This document shows positions 57,713-64,000 of a stretch of DNA of 64,000 nucleotides, piece after piece. The DNA is taken from positions 145,384-209,383 of the forward strand of contig NW_008705572.1 in NCBI RefSeq assembly GCF_000186865.1. Direction: 5' to 3'. The translations under genes were made by a program, and so were the position numbers. Numbering within the stretch: the first letter of the stretch is position 1; every line of letters begins with the position of its first letter. Below the pieces are notes generated by a model. That model did not search any database and was not told the DNA's origin. It saw only the letters and a program-made list of their open reading frames with translations. Origin of the DNA: Aureococcus anophagefferens. Its lineage: Eukaryota > Sar > Pelagophyceae > Pelagomonadales > Pelagomonadaceae.

Positions 57713-59761
57713 ATGTCGCGGGCCTCGAGCCCGCTGCTGGAGAAGCACAACATCACGGGGCCGGAGCTCATGCCGCGGCCGCCGCCGGAGATCGAAATGA
57801 TCGAGATGCGCGACTGCATGAGCATCGACCACGTGGGCCACTGCCACTGCGCGCCGACGCCCAAGGGCCGGCGCTGGCTCGGCGCGTGCCTCGTGCCCGC
57901 CTTCGTCATCGTCGCCGTCGCCGCCGCCGTGGCGCTCGCGGAGATCGAGCACGACGGGCGGAGCCACCACTCGTCCTCGACCGGGTCGACGTCCGACGGC
58001 TGGAGCGACGCGGAGGCCGTCAACGGCTGCGAGCTCGCGGCGGGGACCTACTACTGCAGCTACGGGTCCGAGGAGTTTCTACGGTTCGCCAAGGTGCGCA
58101 ACTTCCTCGAGGGTCGCGGCGCGAACATCAGCGACGCCGACGAGCTCAAGACCTGGCTGCCGACGCTCGTGACCGTCGAGTACACGCCCGGCTACGTGGA
58201 GCAGGCCATCGGGTCCCAGATGCTCGACGCCTACGTCGCGTTCTCTCTCTACCTCCCGAAGCAGAGCCACGTCTCGAGCGGCGCGCGCGCGGAGACGGTC
58301 TCGGTCAACGGCTCGTACATGGTCGTGCTCCACACGAACGGGTCCCTGAAGTCCGTCGCGCCGACGGCGGACCTCGACGAGGACCACACGTCGGGCGGCA
58401 CGCACATGTCGGCCTTCAAGTTCATGAGCCCGAGCGAGGTGTTGACCTACAGCAACGACTTCATGCACCAGGAGGGCTACCCGTACCTCTTCGGCGTTTA
58501 TTAAGCGTTACATTCCCCGCCCGATCCCCACTGTCAATTGTCACGCTTATTTCGCACCGAACAGGTACACGTGGGCCTGGGGCCTCGAGTCGGAGACGGA
58601 CGAGACGCCGCGGCTCGAGCGCCTCGTGTCGAAGCGGCGCTGGAGCGCGCACGACGTCCAGATGGCCCGGGGCGGCGAGAGCTACTGGCAGCCGACGGAC
58701 CCCGCGGCGCTCACGAGCAACTACACGTTCAGCGAGATCGACCGGACCACGGGCGTCAAGCTCGACACGTACCTGTTGCCCGGCTGCGACGACATGAACC
58801 ACGTCCAGGTGCTCGAGGACGAGCGGGTCGCCATCAGCGTCCTGCGGCCGTGGCGACGTTCGAGAGATTTTGGGTGAGAAATCGTCACCGTCGCGCTTGG
58901 TAGGTCGCCATCGTCTCCTGCCGCCTCGCGAATTCCGTCGTCAAGTACGACCTCGCGACGCGGTCCGTGGTCTGGATCGCGGGCGGCGCGGCGGGCAACC
59001 TCACGCTCATCGACGAGGACGGCGGCGTCCACCCGCCGGGGACGAACCTCTGGAGCGGCCAGCACAACGCGGAGTACTTCGGCGACGACCAGTACTTTCT
59101 GTTCGACAACCAGTACGGCCAGATGACCCCGAGCCGGCTGCTCGTCTTCGACGTCGACGAGCGCGCGGGGACCGCGACGGTGACCTACGCCTACACGTTC
59201 TTCGACTCCTGGCCCCACGGCTACAGCGAGGTCTTCGGCGACAACGACCAGCTCCCGACGGGCAACATGCTGACGTGCTGGTGGCCCAACGCGCTGAGCC
59301 CGGCGAAGAGCCTCCAGTACGACGTCCAGCTCCTCGAGGTGACGCACGCCGAGGAGATCGCCTGGAAGCTCAACGTCTTCGGGCGGCACGAGTGCCTCGC
59401 GGACAGCGACGACTTGTGCGACCGCAACATCCAGGTCGGCTGGAAGGTCTACTCGCTCGAGAAGCTCTACGCGCGGCCGCCGCTCTACAACGGCACGCTC
59501 CTGAACGGCACGCTGGCCTTCACGACGCACACGCAGTTCAAGACGTCCGCGAAGACGACGGGCGCCTGGCGCCTCGCGCTCGCGGGCGACACGCTCGCGG
59601 CCGCGCCGTTCGACTGGGAGGCGCACTTCCGCGCGACGACGGTGACGACGCTCGTCGACGCGGACGTGCCCGACGGCGCCACGCTCGGCCTCTACGTGAC
59701 CAACGAGTTCGAGACGGAGGCCTACCTGCCCATCGTCGTCGGCCAGGCGTGGACGCCGTGA
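57713..59761 (+). CDS. Arylsulfotransferase-like type II membrane protein, three exons
   Basis: Join 57713-58482, 58565-58826 and 58904-59761 (629 residues). A cytosolic N-terminus precedes one membrane anchor (LGACLVPAFVIVAVAAAVAL, ~63-82). The lumenal part shows the arylsulfotransferase/ASST-type propeller pattern: WSAHDVQM, DDMNHVQVLEDER-VAIVSCRLANSVVKYDL, and SGQHNAEYFGDDQYFLFDNQYG. Bacterial ASST enzymes move sulfate between phenols using a histidine; here a histidine in GQHNAEY occupies a likely site. Several N-x-[ST] sites support a secretory location. Both introns restore conserved sequence; the second is a family C introner. Acceptor and donor unknown. Confidence 0.78.
58483..58564 (+). 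mobile_element. 82-bp intron with degenerate inverted ends (possible old introner)
   Basis: GT donor at 58483 and AG at 58563-58564 rejoin EGYP-YTWAWGLE. The intron's left (CTCTTCGGCG...TTAAGCGTTAC) and right (GTCACGCTTATT...CCGAACAG) parts are imperfect complements. Only GTAC is repeated directly on both sides, so the origin is uncertain. Confidence 0.5.
58827..58903 (+). mobile_element. Introner element, family C copy 2 (77-bp GT-AG intron)
   Basis: The flank GTCGCCATC occurs at 58827 and again at 58904; 8-9 bp of it is duplication. The element begins CAGCGTCCTGCGG and ends GCTTGGTAG, as in the intron at 12433, with a shared inner block TTCGAGAGATTT. The donor GT is in the duplication. Splicing gives LEDER-VAIVSCRLANS in frame. 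Confidence 0.82.
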
Positions 59762-60259
59762 ATTCGACCCCCGCTTCTACCGCATCTCCCGCGGTCGAGG
59801 CGCCCGCCGAAGAAAGCGCGAGGCTCCGGCCTGCAGCGCACGGTATTCCCCTCGGCCGCGGAATTCAAACTTCGCTTCTACTCTCGACTTGTGTGTCGTT
59901 TTCTTTTTGGGGGGGGCGGCCCGGCTGTGACGGGCCGAAGCACCCCCCTTTTCGACGGGCCGAAGCACCCCCTTGCGACGGCCCGACGCCCCCCGACGGT
60001 CCCCCGCCGCTTCGCGCCGTGACCGCCGTCCGTCGCTCCGGGCGGGCGACCCGCCGAACGAGCCGCGCGGCAGCTCTTCAAGCGCGGTACTCAAACGCCG
60101 CGGGTCGTCCTGACGAAGAAAAACGCCCGGGGCAGTTTAAGTTCACAGTATGGTCATGTTATGTACAGGGTGTTCGAAGCGGTATGTGCAGGTTTGAATG
60201 TTCAGGAGACGACGACGACGCGGTGTGTGTGCAAAAGGGTCCCGGGCGCGAGTCCGCGC
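59762..60259. other. Spacer, no gene seen
   Basis: It holds a T-rich run and G/C homopolymer blocks near 59895-59990, including two copies of CGGGCCGAAGCACCCCC. Open frames are short and compositionally biased. Convergent transcripts from both sides probably end here. Confidence 0.5.
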
Positions 60260-60931
60260 TCAGGGCCGCGAGTCGTGGTAGAGGTCGTGGGTCGCGGCGT
60301 GGTCCATGGCCGACGTCCGGATCTGGATCTCGTAGCGCGGGAGGAGCGGGTCCCGCGGCTGCACGGTCGCGTGCAGCGACTGGTACCCGTTGGGCTTCGG
60401 CCCGCGGATGTAGTCCTTGACGTCGCTCACGTTGTCCTCGCCCTCCTCGCGGGCGAGCTCGTGGAGCACGCGGTAGCAGAGGGCCGTGCCCTCCTCGCCC
60501 TCGGACGCGACGACGACGCGGACGCCGACGACGTCCCGGAGCTCGTCGAGGTGCAGCGCGCGCTTCTCGCCCATCTTGCGGCCGCAGGACTTGGCCGTCT
60601 TGAGGCGCGACGTGATCTTCAGCGGGGTCCGCCTGAGCTGCTCGTCCCGCCCCGCGAGCCGCGCGAGCATCGAAGTGGACTTCTCGAGCGACAGGCTGTC
60701 GCGCACCCGCCTCCGCTCCAGCTCGCCCTTGACCGCGAGCATGCCCGCCGCGGGCGTCGCCGCGTTCAGGAAGTTGTTGATGAGGTGCGACCGGCGGGAG
60801 GAGGAGGTGGGGGTGGCCGCGGGCTCGGCGGCGTGCGGCGCGGGAACGTTTGTAGGCCTAACGTTCGGTCGAAGCGGCGCCGGCGCGCTCAGCGCCGACG
60901 CGCCCGCCGCGAGGAGGGCGAGGGCGAGCAT
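60260..60931 (-). CDS. Short RelA/SpoT-type (p)ppGpp synthetase with plastid-type presequence
   Basis: From the ATG at 60931 the protein begins MLALALLAAGASALSAPAPL, a signal peptide and transit-like stretch. The synthetase domain shows LKITSRLKTAKSCGRKM, LDELRDVVGVRVVV, GPKPNGYQSLHATV and YEIQIRTSAMDHAATHD. It should transfer pyrophosphate from ATP to GDP/GTP, making the alarmone that tunes plastid gene expression. There is no HD hydrolase domain in its 223 residues, so it resembles small alarmone synthetases. It ends just after the E-I-Q-I-R-T block (HDLYHDSRP), lacking the usual H-W-x-Y-K; a further 3' exon may exist outside the called frame. Confidence 0.8.
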   Translation of the reverse strand: MLALALLAAGASALSAPAPLRPNVRPTNVPAPHAAEPAATPTSSSRRSHLINNFLNAATPAAGMLAVKGELERRRVRDSLSLEKSTSMLARLAGRDEQLRRTPLKITSRLKTAKSCGRKMGEKRALHLDELRDVVGVRVVVASEGEEGTALCYRVLHELAREEGEDNVSDVKDYIRGPKPNGYQSLHATVQPRDPLLPRYEIQIRTSAMDHAATHDLYHDSRP

Positions 60932-61872
60932 GGGAGCGCGCAGCGGCGCGCCCCGGGGGCGTCTGTCGTCGGCGAACATTCGTGTGGCCTGCTGGCGCTT
61001 TGGCGCTTTTTCGAGCGTTTCGCGCTCGAACGGCTAGCCGGCTCTTCTCTCGGACCGGAGATCGCACGGCGCGCCCGAGCGTTGTGGCTGAGCCACAGCG
61101 TCGGCACAGGCCGCCGCGGGCCCCGCCGCTGGCCCTGAAGGTCGCGTGGCGTACCTAGACCGCTTCGCACCCCATCCCCGATATATATGGGCGCCGTCGC
61201 CGGCGATTCGCGGTCTTGGGCGCTCCGCGGCGCGCGCGCGGGGCCGAAGCGCAACGGCTGTCTCGGCGGCCGACAGGCGGTCGCGTTCGGCGGCGCGCGC
61301 GGGGCCCGCGCGCGGGCGCGGGCGGCCGGGGGCCTCGGGCGCGACCCGGCGAGTGCCTCCGGCGCGTCGCGCGCCCCCGACGGCGCCGGGTCGGGCCGCG
61401 CGGCTCGGGCTCGGCGTCGGGCGTCGAGCGCGTCGCGGCGGCCGGCGCGCGCGCGCTCCCGGCGGTGGTCGCCGGCCTTCGACCCGCGGAAGGCGTCGTT
61501 GCCCGCGCAGAGGGGCTCGAGGGCCCTCTCCGCGGACCGGACGGACTCCGCGCGCGCGCGCGACGCCTCGCAGGGCTACCCGGTCCGCGGCCGCGTAGGC
61601 CTTCGAGAGCTTCGTCGGCGCGCTCGCGGCCGCGCGGGCCCGCGGCGGCGCGGCCGCGCTCCGCGGCGCGCGCGACGAGCTCGGCGCCGGCGCCGAGGCC
61701 GCCGCGGCGCCCCGCCACGGCCGCGGCGGGGCCGGAGGCGCGTCCGCGAGGCTCCGCGAGGACGCGCGCGCGCGCGCGCTCGTCGCCGCGGCGCGCACCG
61801 GTAAGCTAGTCATCGCGCGCGCGACGCGCGGCGGGCGCCCCGGGAGCGCTATGCTTACTCGTCCGCGCGTGC
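60932..61872. other. GC-rich region, possible unresolved minus-strand coding
   Basis: Several overlapping frames are open because of extreme GC content. On the minus strand a segment around 61350-61560 (RSAERALEPLCAGNDAFRG) looks more protein-like than its alternatives, and a second frame upstream (KLSKAYAAADR, ~61590-61620) may join it through an intron. No start, splice site or family could be fixed, so I do not call a gene. Confidence 0.35.
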
Positions 61873-62624
61873 TTACTCGTCCTGCTCGAGGAGGTCCTCG
61901 ACGTCCGCGTCCTCCTCGTCGACCGCCTGCGCCTTCTTGAGCAGGCGGTCGTTCATGCGGACCCAGGCCTTGTATTCGTGCGCGACGTGGCGCTTGCCCC
62001 ACTTCAGGCATAGGCGCAGCGCCAGGTCGCGCTGCTCCTTGACTGTCATCTGTTTCTTCACCGCTTTGATCTCCGTCTTGAGCACCCACGCGTCGAGGCG
62101 GACGCGGCCGCGGCCTTGGCCGAGCTTGACGAGGACCTCCGTCTTGGTCTCGTACTTCACCTTCACCGGCTCCCTCCGGCCGTTGACCTTGACGTACTTG
62201 CCCGCGAGAGGTAGCCGCTCGTACGCTCGTCGTCGTCGAGCGAAGTCGCCGAACGCCTGGTGCAGGTCCCGGCGCGTCCGGTGCGCGACGGGGCCGAAGC
62301 ACGCGTCCGTGCCCCTGCCCTTGCACAGGCCCGTGCACCCGCCGCAGCACAGCTTCCTGCGCGATACGCAAAAAATCACGTTGGTGTTCGCGCGCGCGCG
62401 CGCGTCTCTTTCCTCGGCGCGGCGGGGACGCTGGTCGCGCACGGCGTCGCCGCGTCGGCCCCGGCGGCGGCCGCCGGCGCGCAGATCTTGAGCAGCGCGG
62501 TTCTCCGCTCCTTCAGTCTCTCCTTCTCGTCGCGCTTCGTTGCGTCGCGCTGCGCCCGCACCGCCTCGATGTCGCCGCCGCTGGCTTCGAACTGTTCGTC
62601 GAGGAGGGCGACGAAGTCCGTCAT
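61873..62624 (-). CDS. Basic Cys-containing protein, unknown, two exons
   Basis: Proposed join 62624-62443 with 62356-61873 (221 residues); a GT donor at 62442 and an AG at 62358-62357 keep frame. Exon 1 encodes MTDFVALLDEQFEASGG and a charged helix. Exon 2 opens with KLCCGGCTGLCKGRGTDACF, a Cys cluster that may bind zinc, then the basic segment VKVNGRREPVKVKYETKTE and a helical C-terminus ending in acidic residues (VDEEDADVEDLLEQDE). I do not recognise the family. The intron position is supported by frame and splice consensus only. Confidence 0.5.
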
Positions 62625-62849
62625 CGCGCGCCGGCGCGCCTCTGGCGGCGACGGTGGTCGGCGCAGCGGCGCGTCGTCGGGCGGCTTCGGCTGGCAGACT
62701 GCGGCCTCGACGGAGTCGATGAGTGAAAATCCTGCGCGGCTCGCTGCGCCGCCAGGCTCGCCCGGGGGCGCGACCGCGTCCGCCGGTCGAGGCGCCGGTC
62801 GTCGGGACGCGAATCTTCATTATACGACCCCGGCGCGTCGGCGGCCGCC

Positions 62850-63995
62850 CTAGTCGTCGGGCGACTCGGGGTCGTCGGCGTGCGCCGCGGCGGGGTCGGC
62901 TTCTTCGTCCGGCAGCGCGACGGCGCCGGCCCAGAGGCGCTGCTCGTCGCAGTCGTGCGGCCCGCCGCCGCCGGCGGCGTCGCACCAGCGCGGCACGTTC
63001 GACGCGTGGCGGAGGACGACCTCCGCGCGGCAGAACTGGCAGAAGAGGCGCGGCGCGGACCGGCCCGACGTGAAGCCCGTCACGGCCTCGACGATGGTCG
63101 CGACGCCTCCGGTGATGTCGGCGGCGCTCATGTCGTCGATGGGCGCCGTCGACGGCCGCGCCGCGCGCGCGTCGACGCGCTGCTTCAGCGCGGCGATCTT
63201 CGCCGAGCCGAACTGCTCCGTCGGCGAGATGGCGCGCGTCTCGGTGAGGTGCGTGTGCCCTTTGCCGACCCAGAACTGCTTGAACTGGACGAAGGCGGCC
63301 TCGAGGCTCGCGGCGCCGCCCGTCGTGTCGTTGGCGCTCGTCTCGATGAAGACGCTGGCGTAGACCTTGGACACCGACGCGAACGCGGAGCCGTCGACCG
63401 TGGTCGTCTTCGCGTGCGACCCCTCGACGAAGGTCGCCCTCTCCGCCAAATCGAACGCCAGCTTGCCGCCCGCCGACGAGTAGCGGTGGATGGAGACGAC
63501 GGGGATCTTGAAGCCGACGCGGCTCGCCGCGCTCTCGCCCGGGTCGTGGAAGAGCAGGATGAACGGGCGGACCGCGGACTTGTACATGGTCATCGTCCAG
63601 TTCTCGCAGGCGACGTTCTTGATCTTGACGCTCACGACGAAGGTGTGCTTGCCGCCCTGGGCCGTCGACGCCGAGAGCACGCCCCGGACCGCCGCGTCGA
63701 CGTCCGCCAAGGACGGGCCCGTGATGTCGACGTTCGGCACCGTGGGGTCCTTGCACACGGGGATCATGAGCTCCGTCTCCTCCTCCGCCTTCTGGAGCCG
63801 GTCGGCGAGCTTCGTCGCCGCGGAGTGCGTGCCGTCCGGGAAGTACGCGCGGATGCCGAACCTGTTGAAGTACAGGCTGTACATCTTCGTCGCGAGGAGC
63901 GACGCGGCGCGCTCGACGCGCGACTTGGTCGCGTAGTTGCCGCCGAGGATGCCGATGTTCTTGACGTGGCAGAGCGACCGGATGTAGTGGCTCAT
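62850..63995 (-). CDS. Hypothetical protein with C-terminal Cys/His cluster
   Basis: The frame begins at an ATG five bases from the window edge, so the true start may lie outside. The 381 codons encode MSHYIRSLCHVKNIGILGG, a region with PNVDITGPSLADVDAAV, beta-rich parts (KHTFVVSVKIKNVACENWTM and FILLFHDPGESAASRVG) and a C-terminal cluster CQFCRAEV ... WCDAAGGGGPHDC that may bind zinc. The end is acidic (ADDPESPDD). No family is recognised and no intron is needed. Confidence 0.6.
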   Translation of the reverse strand: MSHYIRSLCHVKNIGILGGNYATKSRVERAASLLATKMYSLYFNRFGIRAYFPDGTHSAATKLADRLQKAEEETELMIPVCKDPTVPNVDITGPSLADVDAAVRGVLSASTAQGGKHTFVVSVKIKNVACENWTMTMYKSAVRPFILLFHDPGESAASRVGFKIPVVSIHRYSSAGGKLAFDLAERATFVEGSHAKTTTVDGSAFASVSKVYASVFIETSANDTTGGAASLEAAFVQFKQFWVGKGHTHLTETRAISPTEQFGSAKIAALKQRVDARAARPSTAPIDDMSAADITGGVATIVEAVTGFTSGRSAPRLFCQFCRAEVVLRHASNVPRWCDAAGGGGPHDCDEQRLWAGAVALPDEEADPAAAHADDPESPDD

Positions 63996-64000
63996 CTCGC

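Noticed and set aside
61155..61812. Several long overlapping frames on both strands
   Set aside because: All are explained by extreme GC content. No start codon, splice sites or family features allow a choice, so only a low-confidence note is given.
1..64000. tRNA, rRNA, snRNA and CRISPR arrays
   Set aside because: No cloverleaf B-box context, rRNA core sequence or regularly spaced repeat array was recognised on reading either strand; a covariance-model scan would be needed to exclude small RNAs.

Overview
The window is nuclear DNA of a GC-rich, gene-dense eukaryotic microalga with a secondary plastid. The best guess is a pelagophyte stramenopile such as Aureococcus anophagefferens or a relative. 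Four lines of evidence support this. Many predicted proteins begin with a signal peptide followed by a transit-like stretch with an A-x-A-F or A-L-x-A-P type junction (for example ANAF, ADAF, AVAF). The gene set is eukaryotic: ASCC3 helicase, a p62-like receptor, a complex I ESSS subunit, KCTD, LARGE-type glycosyltransferase and SDR ketoacyl-CoA reductase. Genes are packed on both strands with short gaps and few introns. Most introns that can be placed are introner-like: short mobile DNA elements with 8-bp target duplications. The species name is an inference; the rest is read from the sequence.

Layout. 1-8.4 kb: 5' part of methionyl-tRNA synthetase, a large low-complexity Cys-containing protein, a RING/ankyrin protein, a membrane-anchored LEA2-like protein, complex I subunit ESSS, a coiled-coil protein and a small membrane protein. 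8.7-17.7 kb: a block rich in plastid-type or signal-bearing precursors (two unknown proteins, a mitochondrial-carrier-family protein, a DEDDy 3'-5' exonuclease, an M16 insulinase-type protease, an alpha/beta hydrolase). 17.8-27.3 kb: p62-like autophagy receptor, sulfotransferase, SET-domain methyltransferase, F-box/ankyrin-like protein, myristoylated EF-hand protein, very-long-chain 3-ketoacyl-CoA reductase, and a pentameric ligand-gated channel homologue. 27.5-37.9 kb: one gene for a 3,392-residue protein. 38-50 kb: membrane thioredoxin, GT49 (LARGE-like) glycosyltransferase, two near-identical sulfotransferase paralogues flanking a repeat-rich spacer, two 2OG-Fe(II) oxygenases, a hypothetical protein, a KCTD protein, alanine aminotransferase and a glycosyltransferase fragment. 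50.5-57.6 kb: ASCC3/Slh1 helicase carrying three introners. 57.7-64 kb: arylsulfotransferase-like membrane protein, a short RelA/SpoT synthetase, and two unrecognised genes.

The main discovery-type signal is the set of introns. Three 210-211 bp elements (family A), two 200 bp elements (family B, found in opposite orientations relative to their host genes) and two 76-77 bp elements (family C) sit in five genes. Each is flanked by 8-bp direct repeats. The first two bases of the upstream repeat form the 5' splice site (GT or GC), and the 3' AG lies at the end of the element. Removing each element restores the reading frame exactly and rejoins conserved protein. An eighth intron (82 bp) is a degenerate hairpin that may be an older insertion. 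Three further introns, in the 19.2 kb sulfotransferase, alanine aminotransferase and the 61.9 kb gene, show no clear introner signature.

Functional themes are plastid-directed proteins, sulfated-glycan chemistry (three sulfotransferases, one arylsulfotransferase-like protein, a GT49 enzyme and a glycosyltransferase relic) and ubiquitin/protein quality control (RING, F-box, KCTD, p62-like, ASCC3). Eukaryotic genes are transcribed singly, so neighbourhood gives little direct functional information. No tRNA, rRNA or CRISPR array was recognised.
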